From Candidatus Thorarchaeota archaeon (GTDB taxonomy: Archaea > Asgardarchaeota > Thorarchaeia > Thorarchaeales > Thorarchaeaceae), in the NCBI GenBank assembly GCA_016840825.1, contig JAEORN010000069.1, positions 1-34,417 on the forward strand: 34,417 nt of DNA. Direction: 5' to 3'. Each line of letters begins with the position of its first letter. Position 1 is the first letter of the stretch. Shown one piece after another: positions 15,411-23,184 of the stretch. Under the pieces are notes generated by a model. It was not told the DNA's origin. It searched no databases and saw only the letters and a list, made by a program, of their open reading frames with translations. A program made the translations under genes and the position numbers.

Positions 15411-16154
15411 TCAAATGTCAATCACTGAAAAACCAGAGTGGAGCACAGGGATTACTTCTTGTAGAGGCTTATTTCTTCTCAAAGTCCAAGCACCTCCAAT
15501 GGAAGTGTCGCGCGTGCCATCACCTAACAGGTTTACAGCAATAACATTAGCTTTCAGTGATGCCCATCTCTTAGTGTAAACGGACAACTCATATTCCCAA
15601 TTATGAGTCCCTTTTTTACTAAAAGTGAAAGCTCTTGCAAATAGATATAGTACAACATCAGGTTTCATTAATAGTAATTTATGGCGAACAGCATCATTCC
15701 ATAAATCCCCACAGATTAGAAAGGCGATCCTACCCAATGCTGTTTCTGAAGTATTGATCTCATTACCCATCCTATAGATTTCAGGATTATCGTTCTTTCT
15801 AATCCAACCTGGATCTATACGTCTATAATGCAGAGCTATGGCACCTTTTGGATTGAAGAGAACAGCACTATCGTAGATCAAATCACGATCTCTTTCCAAG
15901 AAGCCAGCAGCGAAATAAACGCCATTAGCATATGCAAACTCTTGCCATTGCGACGTGATAGGACCAAGCAAAGATTCCGTGAGAGTATAGTCATATTCAG
16001 GATAACCTGTATTTGTTAGACCAGTGACGACAGCCTCAGGAAGAATGATAAATTCAGCACCTTGTGCAACAGCTTTTTCAGCAAGCAGTAAAACTTCTCG
16101 TTGATTATCTATGGGATTTATGCTGATTTGAGGGGAAAGCAATCCTACTCTCAT
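15411..16154 (-). CDS. Nitrilase-superfamily carbon-nitrogen hydrolase (altered catalytic lysine)
   Basis: A 247-residue protein of the nitrilase (CN-hydrolase) superfamily, whose members hydrolyse amides, nitriles or carbamoyl groups through a Glu-Lys-Cys triad. The glutamate is E40 in FIILPEAVVTGL, and the nucleophile is C148 in FLICGDLW. The lysine normally found in the motif Y-R-K is Arg here (HYRRID, R112), an unusual replacement. Length is at the short end of the family. The start at 16154 has a GAGGA site about eight bases upstream. The gene directly follows the unknown gene at 16190-16858 with a 35-base gap and is probably cotranscribed with it. Substrate unknown; the change may mean altered or lost activity. 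Confidence 0.85.
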   Translation of the reverse strand: MRVGLLSPQISINPIDNQREVLLLAEKAVAQGAEFIILPEAVVTGLTNTGYPEYDYTLTESLLGPITSQWQEFAYANGVYFAAGFLERDRDLIYDSAVLFNPKGAIALHYRRIDPGWIRKNDNPEIYRMGNEINTSETALGRIAFLICGDLWNDAVRHKLLLMKPDVVLYLFARAFTFSKKGTHNWEYELSVYTKRWASLKANVIAVNLLGDGTRDTSIGGAWTLRRNKPLQEVIPVLHSGFSVIDI

Positions 16155-16189
16155 ACCTGATTCCTCATAGGAAAGAGTTGTTGGATCTA

Positions 16190-16858
16190 TCAGGAATTAT
16201 GTATCTGTCTACAGATAATTGATTTCATCGCAGGAGACATTTTTGTATCTATGGAAATATGTGATGCGTCAAAGGATAACCTCTGATCACTCCAACTTAC
16301 TTTTCCTATGAGCTTTTGAACCTGTTTCAGACCACGACCATCAGTATATAGTCCAAAGCCCAGATCAGATAATATCTGAAAACCAATTGCAGTCATCCAG
16401 AGGTTTTCCAAATCAACAAAATTCACGCAATCTGGGATGAAGAGCGATTTTGATTCATTCATATACACATCATATTGTACAAGTTCACGGCCCAGCAATC
16501 GCACCTGTGCTCTTCTGAGCTCAACCGTTCGTTGCGCTTCAATCAGGGGTAGAAGTACTTCAGCAGTGGTCCCTTTCATCTTACTCGTATCGAGGAGAAT
16601 CGAAGACCCACCTGCGGATATATGATTGTAGAGGTTTTCAACGAGTGTGTGCTGTAGATAGCTTCTGACATCAATAAAATCTGAGCCTGGAGGTATCTGG
16701 TCCAAAATTGGTACCAAATCAAGATCGCATCCAGAAAACTCAGCGAGATCCATCTCTTCAAGAAATCTCCATCCAATCATGAGCCTTCTTTCTCCTTGAA
16801 CGGACTTGATTTCATCTACGACTGAGGAAAGATACCCCCAGAACTCTGTGCCATTCAA
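16190..16858 (-). CDS. Uncharacterised soluble protein upstream of the nitrilase-like gene
   Basis: A 222-residue cytosolic protein of mixed alpha/beta composition. I do not recognise a family. Visible features are a beta-strand/turn segment AGGSSILLDTSKMKG in the middle, an amphipathic helix LLPLIEAQRTVELRRAQVRLLG, and a C-terminal half with WMTAIGFQILSDLGFGLYTDGRG. There are no metal-binding clusters, membrane segments or nucleotide loops. The start ATG at 16858 is the first in frame. It lies 35 bases upstream of the nitrilase-like gene on the same strand, so the two products may work together; what they do is not apparent. Confidence 0.65.
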   Translation of the reverse strand: MNGTEFWGYLSSVVDEIKSVQGERRLMIGWRFLEEMDLAEFSGCDLDLVPILDQIPPGSDFIDVRSYLQHTLVENLYNHISAGGSSILLDTSKMKGTTAEVLLPLIEAQRTVELRRAQVRLLGRELVQYDVYMNESKSLFIPDCVNFVDLENLWMTAIGFQILSDLGFGLYTDGRGLKQVQKLIGKVSWSDQRLSFDASHISIDTKMSPAMKSIICRQIHNS

Positions 16859-17016
16859 GGATTTTAGTGTCAGTCGCGACCACCTGACTGTTTCATGGAT
16901 TTTAGCAGATTGTTGCTAACTCCTGTATATTCTTTACTATTAAGCTTAGGTAAGGCGCGTAACGTGAATCATTGCCATTAAAAGAAAATAGTAGGTAATA
17001 GGGAATTGGTGATAGC

Positions 17017-17403
17017 GTGGTACAGAAAGGTCCGACATATGTTCCAAAACCTGATAGATTCATTGCGAAAGTAGTTATTCTATTTCTAATTCTGTTTGCA
17101 GCTACCCCCTTTATGTTTGATATTAGAATCGATCAATTTGTCATTGAATCACCATTCTATTGGATTTACTACACTGTTCATGGACTAGAGATTTCAATAG
17201 GATTGATACCGAGAGGCATGAACGCAGTTCCCAACCCATTCTGGTGGATGGATTGGGTCATGGTGGTTTTCATGTTCGTTCTTGTGGGCCATTATCGACG
17301 CTGGATATCAGAAAAGACCACAAAAGGAATAGGATGGCTGAGCATAGGACCTGGAATTGTGACTCTCCTTGTAAATGGTTATAGTTTTATAGCAATCTGC
17401 TGA
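17017..17403 (+). CDS. Small membrane protein
   Basis: A 128-residue protein with three membrane helices (about 17-34, 72-91, 104-124) and an aromatic loop (SPFYWIYYTVHGLEIS and NPFWWMDW). The start is a GTG at 17017, with a GGTGAT-like ribosome site about seven bases upstream. No family recognised and no same-strand partner within 250 bases. A segment from 16859 to 17016 before it holds only its promoter region. Confidence 0.65.
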   Translation: MVQKGPTYVPKPDRFIAKVVILFLILFAATPFMFDIRIDQFVIESPFYWIYYTVHGLEISIGLIPRGMNAVPNPFWWMDWVMVVFMFVLVGHYRRWISEKTTKGIGWLSIGPGIVTLLVNGYSFIAIC

Positions 17404-17659
17404 GGTCGCATCTACTTGTTTTCCCACACACCTTCCCCAACCTGAGATTGAAACGATGTCTGATTCCAACCCCATTATAACGTATATACTCATACCTTAC
17501 CACCCCCTATATTTCGTAGAGCTGATGCTCATCTCTCACTCTTCTTTATATTTTCTTGAACAGCAGGAAGCCTTTTGTTATAGTTCATCATTTGATTATA
17601 TCACAAATTGAATCCTTAATCAAAGATTAAGCTCATTTTGTAGGAGATGAATTGATGGA
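17404..17659. other. Intergenic region with promoter and palindrome of the 17660 gene
   Basis: No coding frame is convincing here. The right part holds a TATA-like GATTATATC (about 17594-17602), the palindrome at 17615-17631 and an AGGAG ribosome site near 17642. A CTTTATATTTTC element near 17543-17555 could be a second, upstream promoter. Confidence 0.45.
17615..17631. promoter_or_regulatory. Palindrome at the predicted start site of the 17660 gene
   Basis: CTTAATC-AAA-GATTAAG is a perfect 7-base inverted repeat that covers the transcription start expected from the TATA-like element at about 17594-17602. A repressor site is the simple reading. No regulator gene is adjacent. Confidence 0.5.
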
Positions 17660-18049
17660 ATGACTGAAATTAAAAAACTTACAAAAATCGCACTTATAGT
17701 GGATGCTGTTATTTTTCTCTTATTTGGGACCATGCAAGTCTTTCTATATGATATGACATTGAATTATGAGGGTTGGACAGATCCATTTCATGTAAGAGCT
17801 TTTGGGGGTATTCTTTATGTAGCTGCTTTTTACGCAGTTATAATGCTTCTCAAAAAGGATTGGGAAGAGATCAAATTGGCATATCTATTTTTATTTAGCT
17901 TGTGTGTACCGGTAATAATTGTTGAAGCTGCATTATTAGCTGTGCTTGGGTCAACATTTATGGCTGCCACGGTATCTCAGATGATCTTCGATTTGATTAT
18001 AATTTGTGCAAAGTTAGCTCTTGGTATTGTCGCTTATATGAGGCAGTAA
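17660..18049 (+). CDS. Four-helix membrane protein
   Basis: A 129-residue protein with four membrane helices (about 9-30, 45-63, 72-92, 103-126) separated by short loops. It resembles the many small 4-TM proteins of archaea and bacteria with unknown role. The ATG at 17660 is preferred: an ATG five bases earlier runs into a stop after two codons. The upstream region has a TATA-like element and a palindrome, so it may be regulated. It is followed by a hairpin with a run of seven T at 18089-18119. Confidence 0.75.
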   Translation: MTEIKKLTKIALIVDAVIFLLFGTMQVFLYDMTLNYEGWTDPFHVRAFGGILYVAAFYAVIMLLKKDWEEIKLAYLFLFSLCVPVIIVEAALLAVLGSTFMAATVSQMIFDLIIICAKLALGIVAYMRQ

Positions 18050-18088
18050 GAATGACCCAATGTTTCAAACGACCACATTTATGGATGG

Positions 18089-18119
18089 AGAGGTAATTAT
18101 CCACCTCTTCATCTTTTTT
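18089..18119 (+). terminator. Hairpin and T-run after the 17660 gene
   Basis: AGAGGT (18089-18094) pairs with ACCTCT (18103-18108) around an 8-base loop, followed after a few bases by seven consecutive T (18113-18119). In archaea the T-run alone can terminate transcription; the stem may stabilise the 3' end. Confidence 0.6.
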
Positions 18120-18125
18120 TATTAG

Positions 18126-18266
18126 AATAACTTCAAATTACCGAGAGATGAGTTTGAAAAGGGTATTAGGAATGTGCTACGAAAGAACATGATGCGAAAT
18201 CAGTATTCACACTATGCTTTGATGGAGGATACTCCTCATAGGTGTATGTCCTTCATAGAATTATAA
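18126..18266 (+). other. Possible decayed coding fragment
   Basis: An open stretch of 46 codons without a start at its beginning (first ATG at 18189) reads like protein, with a charged helix-like FKLPRDEFEKGIRNVL. There is no ribosome site and no family match. It may be a remnant of a lost gene. Low confidence. Confidence 0.2.
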
Positions 18267-18290
18267 AGATGTACAATTATTTACCAGTGA

Positions 18291-18455
18291 CAACTTCCTA
18301 ATCCACATAGTGTTATATTTGGAGGTGGCTTACTTCTTGCAGTGCCAATACCAATTCCTGCGATTGTGGGATTGGTGATGCTCAAAATCCATCCTTTGGA
18401 ATTAGCTGATCCATGGCCTGATGAGGAAACTAAGGCCATTGAAACTACTGATTGA
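18291..18455 (+). pseudogene. Possible remnant related to the membrane-protein pair at 18445 and 19020
   Basis: This frame is open for 54 codons but has no standard start before an internal GTG. It ends with a hydrophobic, Pro-rich helix and an acidic tail (LAVPIPIPAIVGLVMLK ... LADPWPDEETK). The order of a Pro-rich helix, a Lys/Arg, a short polar stretch and an acidic C-terminus is the same as in the C-termini of the two paralogues downstream (IPLVVPGIMALILTK and IPIVFPGIIALILTR). It lies on the opposite strand, so an inverted duplicate that decayed is possible. It overlaps the end of the 18445 gene by eleven bases. The resemblance is weak. Confidence 0.3.
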
Positions 18456-18930
18456 AAGGATCACTCTCTTCGGAGCTAGGATCCCATACCACATCCTTGG
18501 TAGGAACAGTCCTTCTTGTAAGAATGAGGGCAATAATTCCCGGAAAGACAATAGGTATGCATAGAACAGGAGGAAACCCACGTGCAACGGGTATGAGAAG
18601 TCCTATTACGATTTGAATTATCATCAGGAATGAAACAGTCTTACCATACCTCCATCGCGTCCAATCATCTTGTGTAATCGCATTATATGCCACCTTTACA
18701 ATGTACAAACTCGGCCAGAACCAGATGAAATAGATCAATCCAACTGGAGAAATGACAAAGTGAACATATCCAGTTGAAGAAGCGACATACTGCCAGAGGG
18801 GTGCTAAAATCATTATATCCCAGGTTTCGTAGACATCGATCTGCATTATCTGCAGAGTTAACGAATGGGGAAAGATCAGGACTAAAAGAAGTAGAAAATA
18901 TACAAGACGCCTAGTATACCAGAACTTCAT
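18445..18930 (-). CDS. Four-helix membrane protein (paralogue of 19020 gene)
   Basis: A 161-residue protein with about four membrane helices (roughly 8-26, 41-56, 58-77, 96-113 and a Pro-rich 120-138) and a polar acidic C-terminus. It shares its plan with the neighbour at 19020: MKFW start, LAPLW, LIYFIWFWPSLYIVKV versus LIYFVWFWPSFYITKV, then GFPP and a PGI-ALILT segment before the tail. The pair is a tandem duplication in the same orientation, with independent spacing of about 90 bases. Family and function unknown. Confidence 0.75.
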   Translation of the reverse strand: MKFWYTRRLVYFLLLLVLIFPHSLTLQIMQIDVYETWDIMILAPLWQYVASSTGYVHFVISPVGLIYFIWFWPSLYIVKVAYNAITQDDWTRWRYGKTVSFLMIIQIVIGLLIPVARGFPPVLCIPIVFPGIIALILTRRTVPTKDVVWDPSSEESDPFNQ

Positions 18931-19019
18931 GCAACTCCAACCACGAGATATTAAGAGAAATTGAAAGAATATAAGACCTTAGTATCTTTGAAGAGATAGC
19001 ATACGATTAGGAAATGAGT

Positions 19020-19502
19020 CTATTCAACGCAGAATGTTTCATCATCAAAGACCTCAGTATTCCAAATCTCGGAAACAGGTGTTACTATCCACTTCGTCAG
19101 AATCAAAGCCATGATTCCAGGAACAACCAAAGGGATGTTTATTGGAGGAAAGCCACTCGAAGCTAGTACAGGAAATAGTAGACCGAAAGAAAACTGGAAT
19201 AAGATAGCAAAGCAGACCCGCACAGTATATGAGAAAGAGAGAAGATTAGCTTTGGTTGATGAATCATGTACGACTTTGGTTATGTAAAAACTTGGCCAAA
19301 ACCATACGAAATATATCAGATAAACAGGATACGGAAACAGATGATAGTCTCCTGGCGGTACTATAAACAGTGACCATAAAGGGGCAATTAGGAATACACT
19401 GACTAAATCTTCTTCTATGTATGAAATAGCCAAATCAAAAGGTGCAACTAGGGAAATAATCAGAAAAAGCAAACCGACCCACTTTGTATTCCAGAACTTC
19501 AT
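19020..19502 (-). CDS. Four-helix membrane protein (paralogue of 18445 gene)
   Basis: A 160-residue paralogue of the preceding gene with the same helix pattern and landmarks (MKFWNTKW, APLWSLF, YFVWFWPSFYITKV, GFPPINIPLVVPGIMALILTK) and an acidic C-terminus. The frame is open to 19511 but the ATG at 19502 matches the MKFW start of the paralogue. Divergent from the M3 peptidase gene; the roughly 100-base gap carries both promoters. Function unknown. Confidence 0.75.
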   Translation of the reverse strand: MKFWNTKWVGLLFLIISLVAPFDLAISYIEEDLVSVFLIAPLWSLFIVPPGDYHLFPYPVYLIYFVWFWPSFYITKVVHDSSTKANLLSFSYTVRVCFAILFQFSFGLLFPVLASSGFPPINIPLVVPGIMALILTKWIVTPVSEIWNTEVFDDETFCVE

Positions 19503-19570
19503 CCTACACACCGGTTAACTGATTTCGAATACAGTCAATTTACTGCTCTGTTCAAAAAAGGCGTATAGCT

Positions 19571-19588
19571 CGAACTTTAAATATTTGA
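19571..19588 (+). promoter_or_regulatory. TATA box of the M3 peptidase gene
   Basis: The A/T-rich CTTTAAATATTT element lies about 25-30 bases upstream of the ATG at 19606. This makes the mRNA leaderless or nearly so and rules against the upstream in-frame TTG at 19585, which lies inside the promoter. Confidence 0.5.
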
Positions 19589-19605
19589 TTTTTCAAGCCA
19601 GAAAT

Positions 19606-21576
19606 ATGACTGCAGATGGTGTTATCCGAAAGCTCGATTGGGGAACTCATTCTTCTACTTTCCAGCATAAATCAGAAGAAGTACTTACAGAAGCAAGGAA
19701 AGCATTGGACGTTCTCGCAAAAACTCCCGAGAATAAAACTATGCTTGAAACTCTATTATCTTTTGAGGAGATTCTTTCGATCGTTAGGGAAGAGTTAGCA
19801 CTTTTCACATTTCTAAAATATACGTCAACAGACAAGGCACAACGCGACGCAGGTCATGTCGTTGAGCAAGACCTCCAAAGATTCGTAAATGAGGTTTTCA
19901 GCCGGAATGACCTCTATGAAGTTCTTGCGCTTCTCGAACCTCAAATTGAGACCTTTGATGATGAAGAAAAGACTCTCCTCGAGAAAACCCTAGATGAGTT
20001 TCGGCATCGTGGGGCATCATTGGAAAAAGACACACGTATGGAGTTTTTGGAGATTGCCAACAATATATCAGATCGGCAGTCTGAGTATAATAAAGTCCTG
20101 AATGAGATAACTGATAGAGTTCGATGTACCAAAGAGGAGCTTGATGGTGTTCCAAGCGAAGTCTATGAAGAGCTCGAAATGGATGGAGATGCTTATCTCT
20201 TACCACTAGATTACCCAGTTTATCTACCTGTACGAGAATCTGCAAAGAATCCTGAAACCAGAAAACGGATGGAAAGGGCATTCAATCTTCGTGGAGGCTC
20301 CGAGAATGTTGAGCGATTAGTAGATACCTTGGCTCTTAGAGACCGACAGGCCAAGTTGCTTGGCTTTGATAACTTTGCAGCCTATGAAATAAGTAGGAAG
20401 ATGGCGAAGACTCCTGAAAGAGTGTTCGAATTCCTAAATGATCTTAAAGAGCGACTCAAACCTCTAGGTGCTGCTGAGATCAAGCGAATGCGAGAATTGA
20501 AAGCAGAAGAGCTTGGGGTTCCAATAGTAGAAGTTGAGATGAAGATCTGGGACCTATACTATTACCACCAGATGCTTATGCGAAAAGATTACTCAATTGA
20601 TCAAAATGAGGTTCGGAAATACTTCCCAATGGACATTGTAGTGGAAGGAGTCCTGAATATCTATCAAAAGGTATTACAATTGGAATTCAGAGAAACTGAA
20701 GAGCCTGTAATATGGCACAACGATGTGAGAGAGTTCAAAGTATATGATAGGACAGATGACGATCTTCTTGGAGTCTTCTATCTTGATTTATACCCACGAG
20801 AAGGGAAATACAAACACTATGCAGTCTTTCCTATCCTAGAAAGGAGAGAAATTGATGGCAAGACCTACCTACCAATTGCATCTATGGTAGCGAATTTTCA
20901 GAAACCTACCAAATCGCAGCCATCTCTTCTGAAACACAATGAAGTAGTTACATTCTTCCATGAGTTTGGACATCTTATGCATGTTATCTCTAACAAAGCT
21001 AGATATGCTGCATTCGGGCTGGACGGGGTTGTTCCGGATTTCATCGAAGTTCCATCAAAGATGTTTGAGAACTGGGCATGGAAAGAAGATGTACTAACGA
21101 CCATCTCAGGACATTATGAGGAAGAATCAAGGAAATTGCCTTCGGAATTTTTGAAGAAGATGATTGAAGCCAAACTTCTCGACATAGGTGTACTTCAGCT
21201 GAGGCAGCTTGTCTTTTCTCTAATCGACATGATATACCATACTGAGAAAGTAGAGGATTCAAGCAAAAGACTCTGTAATCTGTACACTGAAATCACTGGA
21301 TTTGACATGCCGGATAATCTAACTCCAGACGGGAGCTTTGGTCACCTCATGGGAGGATATCAAGCTGGATACTATAGTTATCTATGGTCGCAGGCTTACG
21401 CCGAGGATGTCTTTACAAAGTTCGAAGAGAACGGATTTATGGATGAGAATACAGGCTTAGAATTTCGACAGAAGATTCTAGCTCCAGGAGGCAGTAAGGA
21501 TCCTGATGTGATGGTCAAGGATTTCCTTGGTCGCGAGTTTGATAACAAAGCATTCATGAGGGCTCTTGGAATCTAG
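19606..21576 (+). CDS. M3-family oligoendopeptidase (PepF/thimet type)
   Basis: A 656-residue zinc metallopeptidase of family M3, which cleaves oligopeptides in the cytosol. The zinc site is HEFGH (H452-H456), with the third ligand and family signature in DFIEVPSKMFENWAW (E481). Downstream blocks typical of M3 are FGHLMGGYQAGYYSYLWSQ, which supplies substrate-binding Tyr/His residues, and EFRQKILAPGGSKDP. The N-terminal half is a helical lobe as in thimet oligopeptidase. Length fits the family. The start is the ATG at 19606, directly downstream of a TATA box. It stands alone and converges with the 21632 gene. It is the second peptidase system in this window besides TldD/E. Function as an oligopeptidase is well supported; the specific peptides are not known. 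Confidence 0.93.
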   Translation: MTADGVIRKLDWGTHSSTFQHKSEEVLTEARKALDVLAKTPENKTMLETLLSFEEILSIVREELALFTFLKYTSTDKAQRDAGHVVEQDLQRFVNEVFSRNDLYEVLALLEPQIETFDDEEKTLLEKTLDEFRHRGASLEKDTRMEFLEIANNISDRQSEYNKVLNEITDRVRCTKEELDGVPSEVYEELEMDGDAYLLPLDYPVYLPVRESAKNPETRKRMERAFNLRGGSENVERLVDTLALRDRQAKLLGFDNFAAYEISRKMAKTPERVFEFLNDLKERLKPLGAAEIKRMRELKAEELGVPIVEVEMKIWDLYYYHQMLMRKDYSIDQNEVRKYFPMDIVVEGVLNIYQKVLQLEFRETEEPVIWHNDVREFKVYDRTDDDLLGVFYLDLYPREGKYKHYAVFPILERREIDGKTYLPIASMVANFQKPTKSQPSLLKHNEVVTFFHEFGHLMHVISNKARYAAFGLDGVVPDFIEVPSKMFENWAWKEDVLTTISGHYEEESRKLPSEFLKKMIEAKLLDIGVLQLRQLVFSLIDMIYHTEKVEDSSKRLCNLYTEITGFDMPDNLTPDGSFGHLMGGYQAGYYSYLWSQAYAEDVFTKFEENGFMDENTGLEFRQKILAPGGSKDPDVMVKDFLGREFDNKAFMRALGI

Positions 21577-21588
21577 ATTGAGAATAGT

Positions 21589-21637
21589 ATATAGAGGCGT
21601 ATGGCAGACATAGTTCTGCTACTATCACTCTCTATAT
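21589..21637. terminator. Bipartite hairpin between convergent genes
   Basis: Perfect outer arms ATATAGAG (21589-21596) and CTCTATAT (21630-21637) enclose a small inner stem GCAGA/TCTGC (21604-21608/21615-21619). The structure fills the gap between the convergent M3 peptidase gene and the 21632 gene, whose stop codon lies in the right arm. Probably a transcript-end structure for one or both genes; there is no long T-run, so this is tentative. Confidence 0.4.
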
Positions 21638-22360
21638 GCTTTTATCCCACTTGAATTTGAACTGTTTCCCATCACGAGAGGAAAAGTGCTGCGCAATATC
21701 ATTGCGGACAGATTCATCTTCACCCTTTGCGAGATCTAACTCGATATATGCACTTTCACCTTCGCGAATATGGTAGACTTCATTGAATATCTCAACTATT
21801 GTATCAACAATCATATCTAGGTTTCTTGGCGTTTCGTCGAACTCTCTGCAGAATATATCAATTGAGCCTTCTTCTGGAAATATATCGATGTTTGATAGAT
21901 ACCTTATGTCTGACTCGTTCAATTTCAATGGAGAGATATATTGATTCCCAGCAACTTGTAGGTGCAAATTGTCCTTACTCGTTCGATACCTGAAGTTAAT
22001 CCAAGCTCTTGACACTACGAACATACAGTAGTTGGCACCTTTCGCAACAGTTAGCAATGCATCCAATGCCTTCTTCATTCCTTTTCGAAGATCAATATTG
22101 GTTCCATCCACACTGGGAGTTGGAGAGTCGCTCTTTGAAGCAGATATCTCACCTTTTTCAGCACTGGATTTTCTATGCTTCGATGAAGGTGGCTCAGAGG
22201 GTATAAGGTCGGCGAAACTGCCTTGCATTAAAGACTTTATTTTCGTGACTTGGTAATTCTGATACATCTCGATCAATCTCTGATCGTCGATTTCCTCATC
22301 AGGTCTAAGTAATCCAGCCTCAATTAGTTCCTTTCTCCATTGAGTGTATATTTCCTCCAT
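21632..22360 (-). CDS. Uncharacterised soluble protein with possible YbjN/TY-Chap-like domain
   Basis: A 242-residue protein. The N-terminal third is helical and charged, followed by a low-complexity Ser/Lys/Glu linker (about 60-90). The C-terminal ~140 residues form an alpha/beta domain beginning near MFVVSRAWINFRYRTS, with repeated strands and a helix RNLDMIVDTIVEIFNEVY. The strand-helix order (small residue-rich beta sheet followed by a long helix) is reminiscent of YbjN/type-III-chaperone-like domains, but I cannot confirm that. No membrane segment, no catalytic motif. The start ATG at 22360 has a GGAGA site about ten bases upstream. Stand-alone gene. Confidence 0.65.
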   Translation of the reverse strand: MEEIYTQWRKELIEAGLLRPDEEIDDQRLIEMYQNYQVTKIKSLMQGSFADLIPSEPPSSKHRKSSAEKGEISASKSDSPTPSVDGTNIDLRKGMKKALDALLTVAKGANYCMFVVSRAWINFRYRTSKDNLHLQVAGNQYISPLKLNESDIRYLSNIDIFPEEGSIDIFCREFDETPRNLDMIVDTIVEIFNEVYHIREGESAYIELDLAKGEDESVRNDIAQHFSSRDGKQFKFKWDKSI

Positions 22361-22548
22361 AATCTAATTCTCCGATATTTATTGGGTTCGATGTTACAAT
22401 GCAAACCACATGTAAGGTCTTTCGGTCCATCAAGATAGATTCTCAATTGAAACGCTATACTGCGAAGGCTAGAGAAACTCGTGAAAGAATCAGAGCGCCG
22501 ATTACGTACCTCCCCAGACAACAGACGAAAGTACTTCCGTAGCAGAGT
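22361..22548. other. Intergenic region
   Basis: Nothing beyond the promoter of the minus-strand gene ending at 21632 is recognised. Short frames here are shadows without a start signal. Confidence 0.35.
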
Positions 22549-22950
22549 CTACTCACTTAGCGCGAATCCATCGTTTGATTTACAAAAGCGTAGAAAATCA
22601 ACAGCTGCATTCCAAGTGAAATTGTATTGTTGTTGGATTCCGCTACTCATTTCTTGGACAATAGATTTCTTCCCATTCCATATGAGGAAAGGAGATTGAC
22701 ATAATGCACGTTGAACTTCTCCATGTGATCTATTTCGCAAGACACGGTAAAGAGAGTTGATAACAGCAACATGTTTATCACCTGTAACCTCAATTTGACC
22801 AGATGATTGTCCCAAATACCGATCGTTCTCATCAAGTATATCTGAGTTGTTCACAATAATATGCCATAGAGGTCTCCATGACCATACATTGTATTTTAGA
22901 GATTCCCCCATCTTATTCCGTGGATTGATTCCTCTCAATGCAAAATCCAT
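22549..22950 (-). CDS. Uncharacterised small protein
   Basis: A 133-residue protein without a recognised family. It opens with MDFALRGINPRNKMGES followed by the aromatic run YNVWSWRPLWHII, has a Gly/Ser-rich middle and ends FLRFCKSNDGFALSE. A similar aromatic Asn-x-Trp-x-Trp-Arg-Pro-Leu-Trp pattern with a C-terminal 'FL-GGF' occurs in short uncharacterised proteins of bacteria and phages; I recall it only loosely. The start is the ATG at 22950; a GAGGAG site lies some 13 bases upstream. The neighbouring genes do not help. Confidence 0.5.
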   Translation of the reverse strand: MDFALRGINPRNKMGESLKYNVWSWRPLWHIIVNNSDILDENDRYLGQSSGQIEVTGDKHVAVINSLYRVLRNRSHGEVQRALCQSPFLIWNGKKSIVQEMSSGIQQQYNFTWNAAVDFLRFCKSNDGFALSE

Positions 22951-23184
22951 CAAAGCATTAAGCTCCTCTTTATTTCTCTCTTGAAGTCAGATAATCGATT
23001 TTGATTCCTCTAATCGCATTATGTTGAATGCTCTAGAGAATCATGATATGCCCTTGACTCCCGAAAGATTCTCAGTTGTAAGTTATTTAAGTTTGACCTA
23101 CAGTTATCGACGGAAGACGATGATGACTTCGTTAAAGGCCCATGAATATTATCAATTCAATGCCAGCCAAAATTCAAAACTCAA
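22951..23184. other. Intergenic region
   Basis: This holds the promoter and ribosome site of the minus-strand gene ending at 22549 (GAGGAG near 22964-22969) and the 3' flank of the TPR gene ending at 23185. No further feature is seen. Confidence 0.35.

Noticed and set aside
16859..16916. Short inverted repeat CAGTC/GACTG upstream of the 16190 gene
   Set aside because: Only five to six bases per arm with a ten-base spacer; not distinguishable from chance.
22481..22835. Several short frames on both strands around 22500-22835
   Set aside because: They overlap the better-supported minus-strand gene 22549-22950 in other frames and lack start signals.
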